From positions 1 through 64,000 of the forward strand of contig NZ_CAMCBS010000008.1 in assembly GCF_945873075.1 (NCBI RefSeq): a DNA stretch of 64,000 nucleotides. Direction: 5' to 3'. Positions 27,760-35,542 of the stretch are shown here, piece by piece. Source of the DNA: an uncultured Moraxella sp. (GTDB lineage Bacteria; Pseudomonadota; Gammaproteobacteria; Pseudomonadales; Moraxellaceae). Positions within the stretch are counted from its first letter, which is position 1; every line of letters begins with the position of its first letter. The position numbers were made by a program, and so were the translations under genes. The notes under the pieces are model-generated. The model did no database searches. It was not told where the DNA came from and was given only the letters and a program-made list of their open reading frames with translations.

Positions 27760-28281
27760 ATGAATACAGTCAGACAAAAAAAGCTGATGTGGGTTATCGC
27801 AGTGCTACTCGGTGCTGTGGTGGCGGTGAGTTTGATTTTGTACGCCATTCGCAATCAGACGGATTATTATTTTGATCCGACTGCCATCGCCGCAGGGCAA
27901 GCGCCCGAAGCCAAGCGTATCCGTGCCGGTGGTATGGTCGTGGCAGGCAGTGTCAAGCGTGACCCGAATGATCAGCTCAATGTGCAGTTTGAAATCACCG
28001 ACTTTAAGTCCACCGTGCCAGTCAGCTATCGTGGTGTATTGCCCGATCTGTTCGCCGAAAATTCAGGCGTCGTGGCAACGGGCGAACTACAAAACGGTAC
28101 CTTTGTCGCCAGTGAAGTGCTTGCCAAGCACGACGAAAACTATATGCCACCTGAAGTCGCCAAGTCGCTCAAGACTGAGCACGCCGCTCGTGGCACGGAT
28201 GTCAATAATGGACAGTTTGTCCCTGCGACATCGATGAGTGAGATCGATGAGCGTAATGCCAAAGAAGCTGAACAAAAGTAA
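27760..28281 (+). CDS. ccmE: Cytochrome c-type biogenesis protein CcmE (heme chaperone)
   Basis: CcmE binds heme covalently in the periplasm and hands it to the CcmF/H ligase. The 173-residue product has an N-terminal membrane anchor (about 9-28) and an OB-fold domain with [11 protein letters not shown]. The heme-attaching His sits in [11 protein letters not shown] (His near 126). The operon stops here: ccmF, ccmG and ccmH are not downstream in this window and must lie elsewhere. Confidence 0.95.
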   Translation: MNTVRQKKLMWVIAVLLGAVVAVSLILYAIRNQTDYYFDPTAIAAGQAPEAKRIRAGGMVVAGSVKRDPNDQLNVQFEITDFKSTVPVSYRGVLPDLFAENSGVVATGELQNGTFVASEVLAKHDENYMPPEVAKSLKTEHAARGTDVNNGQFVPATSMSEIDERNAKEAEQK

Positions 28282-28294
28282 ATGGCTTAAAACC

Positions 28295-28326
28295 AATAAA
28301 AGCATATCGATGGATGCGCTTTTATT
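28295..28326 (+). terminator. Terminator after ccmE
   Basis: AATAAAAGC pairs with GCTTTTATT with additional inner pairing. The T run is interrupted, so some readthrough into the next small gene is possible. Confidence 0.6.
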
Positions 28327-28342
28327 TTAAAGGAAGTTTATT

Positions 28343-28537
28343 ATGGTGATATTGATGGCACTAATGGCGCTCATTGCTTTGGTGTTTTCAGGGTTTAGCA
28401 TTAAGTTGTGCTATGAGCTAGTCAAAGCACAAAGATGGTTTGGTGCAGCACTCATGACGATTGTTAGTGTGTTGGGTTTGGGCGCTATGGCTTATTGTGC
28501 ACTCGTCATTTGGGCGGTTTTTCATATCTCTGTTTAA
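28343..28537 (+). CDS. Small two-span membrane protein, function unknown
   Basis: The 64-residue product is almost wholly hydrophobic, with two helices (about 3-24 and 34-60) separated by LVKAQRWFG. AAGGAAG lies 8 bases before the ATG, which supports translation. It follows the ccmE terminator and precedes a bidirectional terminator. I do not recognise a family, and a link to cytochrome maturation is not supported. Confidence 0.5.
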   Translation: MVILMALMALIALVFSGFSIKLCYELVKAQRWFGAALMTIVSVLGLGAMAYCALVIWAVFHISV

Positions 28538-28638
28538 AGTTCAATGACTTATGATAAATCGAATTAAGTTAAAAACAAACAACAGCACCAACACTTTTTT
28601 GGCGAATGATACTTGACTCATAAAGACTGCTCCAAAGC

Positions 28639-28673
28639 AAAATCCCCATCATCGCACGATGACAGGGATTTTT
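28639..28673. terminator. Terminator between convergent units (metQ side)
   Basis: AAAATCCC...ATCATCG pairs with CGATGA...GGGATTTTT. On the minus strand it lies directly after metQ. Confidence 0.75.
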
Positions 28674-28685
28674 AGTTCGGTGAGA

Positions 28686-29528
28686 TTACCAACCTTTGAC
28701 CACAGCGCCTTTGAATTCTTCTTTAGCTTTGGCTTCTACTTCATCAGTTTGGTATGCTTTGACGAAGTTTTGGATAGCTTCAGAGTCTTTGTTGTCAGTA
28801 CGAGCAACGATGATATTGACATATGGTGAGTCTTTGTCTTCAACAAATACACCATTTTCAGCAGCGGTTAGACCTGCTTGACCTGCATAGTTGTTGTTCA
28901 CAACGGCTAGATCCACATCATCAATCGCACGAGCGGCAACTGAAGTATCGACTTCTTTGATCACTAGATTTTTTGGATTTTCAACGATATCTAGTGAAGT
29001 TGATAGTAGGTTGGTGTTATCTTTTAGCTTAATTAGACCTTGTTTTTCAAGCAAAATTAGCGCACGAGCTAGGTTTGATGGGTCGTTTGGCACAGCGATG
29101 ATTGCACCATCTTTGAGCTCTTCCACTGATTTGATGGTCTTTGAGTAACCAGCCAGCGGATATACAAAAGTATTGCCCACGATCACAAGATTATCAAGCT
29201 TTTTCTCTTTGCTGTCAGTGTCAAGATATGGCTTGTGTTGCATGGCGTTAGCATCCAAATCACCTTTTGAGACAGCGGTGTTTGGCAGTGCGTAGTCGTT
29301 AAACTCAACCAATTGGACATCTAGGTTGTATTTTTCTTTCGCGATTTTACTTGCGACTTCAGCAACGGCTTGCTCAGGGCCTGCCATCACGCCAACCTTG
29401 ATGGTTTGGGCAGCAGGGGCGTCGCCTGCAGGCGCAGCAGCTTGTTCTGTTTTTTTGTCTTGACCGCAGCCAGCTAGAGCGATGCCTGAAGCAAGGGCGC
29501 AGATACCAAAAAATTTACCAAAATTCAT
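28686..29528 (-). CDS. metQ: D/L-methionine-binding lipoprotein MetQ
   Basis: MetQ is the substrate-binding component of the methionine ABC importer. The 280-residue product has a lipoprotein signal peptide (lipobox ALAGC, Cys near residue 21). It then has the NlpA-family fold with IKVGVMAGPEQAVAEVA, the block DANAMQHKPYLD, and AVPNDPSNLARALILL. AAGGATG lies upstream of the ATG. It is separated from metI by 185 bases that contain an inverted repeat, so it may have its own promoter. Confidence 0.95.
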   Translation of the reverse strand: MNFGKFFGICALASGIALAGCGQDKKTEQAAAPAGDAPAAQTIKVGVMAGPEQAVAEVASKIAKEKYNLDVQLVEFNDYALPNTAVSKGDLDANAMQHKPYLDTDSKEKKLDNLVIVGNTFVYPLAGYSKTIKSVEELKDGAIIAVPNDPSNLARALILLEKQGLIKLKDNTNLLSTSLDIVENPKNLVIKEVDTSVAARAIDDVDLAVVNNNYAGQAGLTAAENGVFVEDKDSPYVNIIVARTDNKDSEAIQNFVKAYQTDEVEAKAKEEFKGAVVKGW

Positions 29529-29579
29529 AATTCATCCTTAGAAATAAACACAAAAAATTGTTCAATATCGTCATACAAC

Positions 29580-29630
29580 TGTCATATTAAATCACAAAAC
29601 CCTTGATAGAACAAGCGTTTGGATATGACA
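29580..29630. repeat. Inverted repeat upstream of metQ
   Basis: TGTCATAT (29580-29587) and ATATGACA (29623-29630) are exact inverted repeats 35 bases apart, in the metI-metQ spacer. They may mark an operator or RNA stem. No MetJ box (AGACGTCT) was seen. Confidence 0.4.
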
Positions 29631-29713
29631 ATCTGAGCAAAAGCTTGTGAAAAAAGCGAATAATGCCAAAAGGTTTGAATACAGTATTCGCCGATGTCAT
29701 AAAGTCATAACAA

Positions 29714-30403
29714 TCAGCGGTGATCGACTTTGGCGGCAAGCACATCACCAGCCTTTTGGCAAATCATCACAATCGCCACGATGATGATGGTTGAGATCCA
29801 TTTGACATAGACCATGTTGCGGTGCTCGCCATAGCTGATGGCAAGATTGCCAAGACCGCCACCGCCGACGACACCCGCCATCGCCGAATAGCCGATGAGC
29901 GACACCAAAGTGAGTGTGACGGCATTAATTAGAATTGGCAAGCTTTCGGGGAAATAATATTTGCTCACCACTTGCCAATGCGTTGCACCCATCGATTTGG
30001 CGGCTTCGGTCAGACCAGTTGGCACTTCAAGCAGGGCATTGGCGGTCAAGCGAGCAAAAAACGGAATCGCTGCCACGCTCAAAGGCACAATCGCTGCGGT
30101 CGTGCCAAGCGTCGTCCCCACCAAAAAACGAGTCACCGGCATCAAGATAATCAGCAAAATAATAAACGGCACAGAGCGACCGATATTGATAATGACATCA
30201 AGCACGCTAAAGGCAGTGCGATGCTCAAGAATGCGACCTTTGTCGGTCAAAAACGCCAAAAACCCCATCGGCAAACCAATGATGACGGCGATGGCGGTGG
30301 CAGCTAGCCCCATGTAGATGGTTTCCCAAGTGGATTGGGCGACCATTTCCCACATTTTTGGGTGCATTTCGCTCATAAAATCGGTGATGAATTTATCCCA
30401 CAT
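29714..30403 (-). CDS. metI: Methionine ABC transporter permease MetI
   Basis: MetI is the membrane channel of the MetNIQ importer. From the ATG at 30403 (MWDKFITDF) the product is 229 residues with five membrane helices. The loop that docks with MetN reads [20 protein letters not shown]. The start overlaps the end of metN by 11 bases, and GGAG lies 10 bases upstream; a farther ATG at 30427 would overlap more. It is co-transcribed with metN. Confidence 0.95.
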   Translation of the reverse strand: MWDKFITDFMSEMHPKMWEMVAQSTWETIYMGLAATAIAVIIGLPMGFLAFLTDKGRILEHRTAFSVLDVIINIGRSVPFIILLIILMPVTRFLVGTTLGTTAAIVPLSVAAIPFFARLTANALLEVPTGLTEAAKSMGATHWQVVSKYYFPESLPILINAVTLTLVSLIGYSAMAGVVGGGGLGNLAISYGEHRNMVYVKWISTIIIVAIVMICQKAGDVLAAKVDHR

Positions 30404-31466
30404 AGCCGAGTATCTCCACATTGACATGATGGTCGGTTAAATATGCAATCGCACGGTTTCGGCTGTCGCTACCGCCGATGACTTCAGCGATGGTAAAGCC
30501 AAACTTCACACCGCCTGCATAATCCATCTGCGAAGTCAAAATGCTAAACTCCACGCCAAATTGCTTGGTCGCCTGCGAAAACAGTGGCATATCTACCGAA
30601 TTGCCCGTAAACTCAAATTTCACCAAAGGATGTGATTCTGCCGATGGTGATGATTGTAGTTTTGATAAATAATCATCAGGTAAGCCGATATGAAAAGTTG
30701 AGCGGATAAATTCTTTGGCAAGCTCGGTCTGCGGATTGGCAAAAATCTCGCTCACTGTGCCTTGTTCAATCAACACGCCTTGGTCGATGACGGCGACTTT
30801 ATCGCAGATGCGTTTGACCACATCCATCTCGTGCGTGATGAGCAAGATGGTGATGCCAAGCTGTTGGTTGATTTGTTTTAATAGCTTAAGAATCGACTGC
30901 GTGGTCGCAGGGTCTAGTGCGGATGTGGCTTCATCACACAGTAGCACCTTTGGGTCGGATGCGAGCGCACGAGCGATAGCGACACGCTGTTTTTGACCGC
31001 CGGATAGATTGGCGGGGTAGGCATCTTTTTTGTCGGATAGCCCAACCAATTCAAGCAGTTCATTGACTTTGGTGGTGATGGCAGATTTTGGCGTACCTGA
31101 TAATTCTAAGGGCAAAGCGATATTGTCAAATGCTGTGCGAGAATGTAGCAGATTAAAATGCTGAAAAATCATGCCGATGTTGCGTCGCTCGATGATGAGT
31201 GCTTGCTCGGATAATGCGGTGAGCTCGACACCATCAATGATGACACGACCTGTGGTGGGTCGCTCAAGCAGATTGACACAGCGGATGAGTGTGGATTTGC
31301 CTGCGCCTGATGAGCCGATGATGCCGTAGATTTCACCTTGATTGATGGTCAAATCGGTCGGCTGCACGGCGGTAAAGGTGCTGACTTTGCCGTCTTTTTC
31401 GATGGTGAATTGCTTGCTGATGCCGTGCAGTTCAATCATCGCTTTGGATGGGGCGTGAGTATTCAT
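30393..31466 (-). CDS. metN: Methionine ABC transporter ATP-binding protein MetN
   Basis: MetN powers methionine uptake. The 357-residue product has Walker [10 protein letters not shown] (about 51-59), the ABC signature [15 protein letters not shown], Walker [13 protein letters not shown] and the switch His in LLITHEMD. It ends with the C-terminal NIL domain (about 265-357), which in this family binds methionine and inhibits transport when it is abundant. It leads the metN-metI pair. No SAM riboswitch is present in the 66 bases upstream. Confidence 0.96.
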   Translation of the reverse strand: MNTHAPSKAMIELHGISKQFTIEKDGKVSTFTAVQPTDLTINQGEIYGIIGSSGAGKSTLIRCVNLLERPTTGRVIIDGVELTALSEQALIIERRNIGMIFQHFNLLHSRTAFDNIALPLELSGTPKSAITTKVNELLELVGLSDKKDAYPANLSGGQKQRVAIARALASDPKVLLCDEATSALDPATTQSILKLLKQINQQLGITILLITHEMDVVKRICDKVAVIDQGVLIEQGTVSEIFANPQTELAKEFIRSTFHIGLPDDYLSKLQSSPSAESHPLVKFEFTGNSVDMPLFSQATKQFGVEFSILTSQMDYAGGVKFGFTIAEVIGGSDSRNRAIAYLTDHHVNVEILGYVG

Positions 31467-31532
31467 GATAAAGTTAAGTCAAATCGTCAAATTAACTGAT
31501 TATTATATCATGAAAATACTCGGTGCTCATAC

Positions 31533-33143
31533 TTATGTTTTGGCTTTGTCCTTGTCCTTATCTTTATCTTTATCGTCTGTACTCATCACAGGCTTGGGGC
31601 GCATGGGTAGCACCACCAAAAAGCGGGTATGACCTTGCCAAGTGTCGGTGCTGATTTTGCCTTGATGAGCTTCGACGATTTGTGAGACGAGTGATAAGCC
31701 AAGCCCTGAGCCTTTTTTCTCTTGTTTGAGACGGACAAAGGGGCTAAAAATATCTTCTCGCTTATCTTCGGGAATACCATTACCTTGGTCAATAAAGGCA
31801 AGCACAGCAAAGTTCGGCTGCGGTTTGGCTTTTTCTTTTTCTTTGGTGCGAGTCAGTCGCTTGAGAAAATCGCTGGTTTTTTTGGCGCTTTTAACATCAA
31901 GCGCATCTGTCGACTGAATCATATCAGCATCGCCATCATCGATGGTGCAGACGCTATCAAGTAGGCTCTGTGGAATGACGGCGGCATCTTTGGCATCTAC
32001 TACGCCATACAGATACACTTCAATCGGTGGCACGCCGTGAATCATGGCGTTGTTGAGTAGATTACGCACCAGATGCGTGAGTAGCTTGGGCTGTGCAAGA
32101 AGGCTAATCGGCTCTGCCATGAGTGTCGCTTCAGGATAGTGCTGACATTCTTGGCGAGTCAGTTCATACAGATCGACCTGCTCGGCAGCTTGCAGGGCAT
32201 GACCGGCATCTAGGCGTGAGACCAGTAGGATGCTTTCAACCAAATCATTTAGCCCTGTCAAATCACGATTCACCGCCGCTGCTCGTTTATCAAACTTAGC
32301 TTTGGTATCGTCATCCAGACGACTTGCAAGCATATCCATCATCTCAATCTGCAAGCGAATACGAGTAATCGGCGTGCGAAACTCATGCGATGCGTGCGCA
32401 AGCAGTAAGCTGTTGGCATTGATAAGCTGTTCGATTTTTTGTGCTGATTGGTTAAACCCGTGTGCTAGTACAGCAATTTCGTCATTGCCATGTTCGCTGA
32501 CACGCACGCTAAAATCCCCTTCGCCAAGTCGGCTCATCTGACGGCTCATTTGGTTAATCCGCCAAGTCATACTGTGCGAAATCCACCACAGCACCGCCGA
32601 CATGATGACAAGTAGCAGTAAAGTCCCCGAAAATAGGTTGAACCACGCCATCAACGGGCGTTCAGGTGGCTGTTTACGAGATTCGTACCATAGAGTGTAG
32701 CCAAGTGCGCTATCGACGGTGATGTGTGGCGGGGCAGGCGAGAAAATCTCACTAATCCACGGCTGTTCGGGCAATAGTCTGCTTGGCAGTTCGGTGTTTT
32801 CGGTTTGGAGAATCAGCTGACCTGCTGGGTCGTACAGACCGATTTTGGCGTTGAGACTTTCATCAAAAATATCAAAGCTTTTTTTGATGACGACCAGCGC
32901 AAAGCGAGCTTGCAGGCGGTTATTTTGGGCGTTTAGTTGTTCAGCTTCTGCCAAAAATGGCTCAATCTGCGTCATGATTTGGCTAGCAATCGCACGAGAG
33001 CGTGCCGAGTCTGAATTGTTGTGCGTAAATTGCGACAACAACACAAAGGCGATGGCAAAGCCCACCAATGCCAAAAAGACACTGATAAATAACCGTGCCG
33101 AAATCGAGCGAAAGCCAAATTTACCATGCGAAGCTGAATTCAT
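31533..33143 (-). CDS. Sensor histidine kinase with HAMP domain
   Basis: The 536-residue inner-membrane kinase pairs with the response regulator upstream. It has a first membrane helix (about 17-37), a periplasmic domain to about 167, a second helix (about 170-190) and HAMP. The H-box HASHEFRTPITRIRL has the phospho-accepting His near 253. The N-box is NLLNNAMIHG (361-370), then G1 DQGNGIPED (about 452) and G2 GSGLGLSLV (478-486). Two oddities stand out: about 65 extra residues rich in Lys/Asp between N-box and G1, and a C-terminal (DK)5 tract. The signal sensed is unknown. Confidence 0.92.
   Translation of the reverse strand: MNSASHGKFGFRSISARLFISVFLALVGFAIAFVLLSQFTHNNSDSARSRAIASQIMTQIEPFLAEAEQLNAQNNRLQARFALVVIKKSFDIFDESLNAKIGLYDPAGQLILQTENTELPSRLLPEQPWISEIFSPAPPHITVDSALGYTLWYESRKQPPERPLMAWFNLFSGTLLLLVIMSAVLWWISHSMTWRINQMSRQMSRLGEGDFSVRVSEHGNDEIAVLAHGFNQSAQKIEQLINANSLLLAHASHEFRTPITRIRLQIEMMDMLASRLDDDTKAKFDKRAAAVNRDLTGLNDLVESILLVSRLDAGHALQAAEQVDLYELTRQECQHYPEATLMAEPISLLAQPKLLTHLVRNLLNNAMIHGVPPIEVYLYGVVDAKDAAVIPQSLLDSVCTIDDGDADMIQSTDALDVKSAKKTSDFLKRLTRTKEKEKAKPQPNFAVLAFIDQGNGIPEDKREDIFSPFVRLKQEKKGSGLGLSLVSQIVEAHQGKISTDTWQGHTRFLVVLPMRPKPVMSTDDKDKDKDKDKAKT
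31545..31574 (-). repeat. Hexanucleotide repeat encoding (Asp-Lys)5
   Basis: Five near-perfect 6-bp units (GATAAA/GATAAG/GACAAG on the minus strand) lie at the 3' end of the histidine kinase gene. Unit gain or loss would change tail length without shifting frame. Confidence 0.85.
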
Positions 33144-33170
33144 AACAAACCATCAATTTGAAAAACAACG

Positions 33171-33202
33171 AAAACCATCAAACGATTGCTTGATGGTTTT
33201 TG
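33171..33202 (-). terminator. Hairpin between response regulator and kinase genes
   Basis: On the minus strand AAAACCATCAA pairs with TTGATGGTTTT around an 8-nt loop. It lies between the regulator and the kinase, so it may act as an attenuator lowering kinase expression rather than as a full stop. Confidence 0.65.
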
Positions 33203-33218
33203 GATAATTTTTGATCAA

Positions 33219-33947
33219 TTACACTTGATCGGTGGCGAACTGATAGCCGACACCACGCACAGTGATGATGCGTTTTGGTTGGCGTGGATTGTCTTCGATC
33301 AGTGCACGCAGGCGAGAGATATGCACATCGATAGCACGATCGATATTCTCTGAGCTGTCGTCATTTGGCATCGCTTGCCATAGCTGTTCACGGTTAAGCA
33401 CCTTGCCTGCATGGGTAGCAAAATAGTGCAATAGCTGGAACTGATGCGTCGTCAGGCGGACAGGTTTTTCGTCGATGGTGACTTCGTGGCTGTCAGGATA
33501 GACGGTCAAGCGACCAAAGGTTAAGCTACCTGAATTGGTGTCTGCTTGGTTCGGTGTCTCATGGCGGCGCAAGACGGCACGAATACGAGCCAACAGCTCT
33601 CGTGGCTCAAACGGCTTGGCGATATAGTCATCCGCACCCATCTCAAGACCCAGTACACGATCGGTGGTGTCGCCTTTTGCGGTCAGCATCACGATTGGCA
33701 CTTTGTTGATCATGGCGTTTTTGGATGAACGCACTTTTTGGCAAACTTGCATACCGTCCATATCAGGTAGCATCAAATCAAGCACAATCAAGCTGATATC
33801 ACGCTCTTTGGCTTCTAGGATATCAAGACCGCCTTGACCGGTCGGTGCGTGATGCACTTCATAATAATTCATGGATAGATAGTCGCTGATCAGCTCGGCT
33901 AGATCTGGATCGTCTTCGATGAGTAGAATTTGTTTATTATTAACCAT
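33219..33947 (-). CDS. OmpR-family response regulator
   Basis: The 242-residue regulator has a receiver domain with the acidic pair EDD (11-13), phospho-acceptor Asp57 in LIVLDLMLPDMDG, the conserved Thr in MLTAKGD and Lys in IAKPFEP. Its C-terminal winged-helix domain ends RAIDVHISRLR...ITVRGVGYQF. The start is the ATG at 33947 with AGGA upstream; the open frame extends further but carries no conserved sequence. It precedes the histidine kinase by 75 bases. It is OmpR/CpxR-like, but I do not assign a specific name. Confidence 0.94.
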   Translation of the reverse strand: MVNNKQILLIEDDPDLAELISDYLSMNYYEVHHAPTGQGGLDILEAKERDISLIVLDLMLPDMDGMQVCQKVRSSKNAMINKVPIVMLTAKGDTTDRVLGLEMGADDYIAKPFEPRELLARIRAVLRRHETPNQADTNSGSLTFGRLTVYPDSHEVTIDEKPVRLTTHQFQLLHYFATHAGKVLNREQLWQAMPNDDSSENIDRAIDVHISRLRALIEDNPRQPKRIITVRGVGYQFATDQV

Positions 33948-34375
33948 GTGGGTTCCTTTTATAAAGATTTGATTATAGAAATTTGGTGACAATATTTTTG
34001 ATATATCTTGCCAAGATTTCAAGCGATTGGCAAGCGATAATTTGTAGTTATTTTTAAATAGTTTGGCTAAAAACTCACAACGCACTTATCTTGGCAAAGT
34101 GTCAGTAACAATTTTGTGCCAGCTGATAGCATGGAGAAATATTATTTTGATCACATCAAAAATACCGCCAAACTGCAAATTTGTCATCAAACTGATAACC
34201 TATCATCATGTCTATCTGTAGATAAGATACAAAACGCTACATTCTTGGCAAACTGTATCAAGGATGATTTGGTATAATTTGTCTAAGTTTTAATCTCTTT
34301 TTTTGATACTTTTTATTATTGGTAAGAGTTTGGATGTGTCGATGGCGTGCCATAGGCGTATCTGATGGAGTATTT
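33948..34375. other. Divergent regulatory region between response regulator and cytochrome b561 genes
   Basis: About 430 bases with no credible gene. An extended -10, TGGTATAAT (34270-34278), faces the cytochrome gene. TATCTGTAGATA (around 34213-34224) is a short palindrome that could bind a regulator. No clear promoter for the response regulator was identified. Confidence 0.5.
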
Positions 34376-34891
34376 ATGAATCATATCACACATGCCGTTG
34401 TTCAAAAATACAGCGTGTCGGCACGCATTTTCCACTGGATTGGCGCGCTGTTGATTGTGGCTGCTTGGGTACTGATTGAGCAGGGCGATGATTATCTAAG
34501 CCTACATAAGGCAGTTGGGGTGAGTTTTTTGATTTGGACGGTGCTACGCATCCTAAACCGCTTGGTGAGTAAAGCGCCGCCCCCTGTGCCAATGTCAAAA
34601 CTACAAACCGGCATTGCGCATTTGGTACATTTTGGACTGTATGTGGCGATGCTGGGTATGCCTTTGACAGGTCTGCTGGCATCTTTGTATGATGGCGTGA
34701 GCGTCAGTGTGTTCGGACTATTTCAGATTCCTGCTTTTGCCACGACCAATTATGACTTGGCTGAGCAGCTGATGGGCGTACATCAAGATTTGATGTGGCC
34801 GCTACTGCTTGGCTTGGTGGGTGCGCATATTTTGGGTGCGCTACATCATCAATTTATCCTAAAAGATAATCTCATCGCTCGTATGCGCTAG
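34376..34891 (+). CDS. Cytochrome b561-type membrane protein
   Basis: The 171-residue product is a four-helix di-heme cytochrome b561 of the bacterial CybB type. Candidate heme-ligand histidines are in RIFHWIG, LSLHKAVG, AHLVHFGLY and HILGALHHQF. These proteins pass electrons between quinol and other carriers, some acting as superoxide:ubiquinone oxidoreductases. I use the ATG at 34376, preceded by GGAG, over the TTG at 34319. It is monocistronic, with a terminator directly after. Confidence 0.9.
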   Translation: MNHITHAVVQKYSVSARIFHWIGALLIVAAWVLIEQGDDYLSLHKAVGVSFLIWTVLRILNRLVSKAPPPVPMSKLQTGIAHLVHFGLYVAMLGMPLTGLLASLYDGVSVSVFGLFQIPAFATTNYDLAEQLMGVHQDLMWPLLLGLVGAHILGALHHQFILKDNLIARMR

Positions 34892-34905
34892 GCGCTGATG
34901 ACGAT

Positions 34906-34936
34906 AAAAGCAAGCTTTCATGGCTTGCTTTTTTTG
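34906..34936 (+). terminator. Terminator after the cytochrome b561 gene
   Basis: AAAAGCAAGC pairs with GCTTGCTTTT around a 7-nt loop, followed by T. Confidence 0.85.
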
Positions 34937-34950
34937 TGGGGTTGGTTTGA

Positions 34951-35151
34951 CTATCCGTCACGCCACTGTCTTTGAGTGGCGACAGCATCCATGCCAATAA
35001 TGGAGCGATTTGGACGGTTTTTTGCACGCTCAATCAAAGGATTTTTTGGGGCGAAGTGCTGAGCAATCAGTTCATTGATACTGATGCCTTGTGCTTTGGC
35101 GGTATCAATGATAAGTTGTTCGACCTGTGGCGGTAAGTCTAGTGTTAGCAT
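34951..35151 (-). CDS. Small antitoxin-like (ribbon-helix-helix-like) protein
   Basis: The 66-residue product begins MLTLDLPPQVEQLIIDTAKA and continues GISINELIAQ. A strand followed by two short helices in this form is typical of RHH/CopG-type or VapB-type antitoxins. No toxin gene adjoins: the downstream side is the cytochrome terminator, and the upstream side is the small orphan unit at 35274-35463. It may be a solitary remnant or a regulator. The assignment is from pattern only. Confidence 0.5.
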   Translation of the reverse strand: MLTLDLPPQVEQLIIDTAKAQGISINELIAQHFAPKNPLIERAKNRPNRSIIGMDAVATQRQWRDG

Positions 35152-35273
35152 AATATTTCCCTGAGCTTATTCAATCATATCTTAGCAAATTGATGGCTGT
35201 TGCACAATCAAGCTTTGTATGTGAATTAGAAAATCATTCACGGAAATGCTTTGTACGAAATATCTTACAACAA

Positions 35274-35463
35274 TTGACGCATTTTGCGTATTTTCATTAT
35301 GCATAAAATCACGCATAATACGCACATAGCAACGGAGAACCCTGATGGAGCAGGGCAAGGATGAAATGCTATTCAAGGAAGGTTGGTAAGGATACGGATT
35401 TTACGGTGGTAAAATCAAGGAAAACAACGGGCGGTGTCTGATGGCATCGCCCGTTGTTTTTTT
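35274..35463 (+). ncRNA. Orphan small transcription unit (candidate sRNA or micropeptide gene)
   Basis: A candidate promoter (TTGACG at 35274-35279, weak -10 TATGCA at 35298-35303) is overlapped by the inverted repeat ATTATGC/GCATAAT (35296-35302, 35313-35319). It is followed by ACGGAGAA as ribosome-binding site and a strong terminator at 35421-35463. Two overlapping micro-ORFs are possible: 14 codons at 35345-35389 and 26 codons at 35361-35441 (MKCYSRKVGK start). The first ATG sits in the loop of a CCCTG/CAGGG hairpin. No known RNA or peptide is recognised. Confidence 0.4.
35421..35463 (+). terminator. Strong terminator of the orphan unit
   Basis: AACAACGGGCG pairs with CGCCCGTTGTT around a 13-nt loop, followed by TTTTTT. 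No conventional gene precedes it on the plus strand. Confidence 0.85.
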
Positions 35464-35482
35464 GTGTATTGGTTTATCAGCC

Positions 35483-35520
35483 AAAAAAAATAAACCGTTC
35501 ATCTTAATGATAAACGGTTT
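35483..35520 (-). terminator. Terminator of polA
   Basis: On the minus strand AAACCGTT pairs with AACGGTTT and is followed by ATTTTTTTT. Confidence 0.8.
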
Positions 35521-35542
35521 GTAGGTTTTTTTGAGCCAAATA

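Noticed and set aside
31467..31532. SAM riboswitch or MetJ site before metN
   Set aside because: Only 66 bases, with no conserved riboswitch core or AGACGTCT box.
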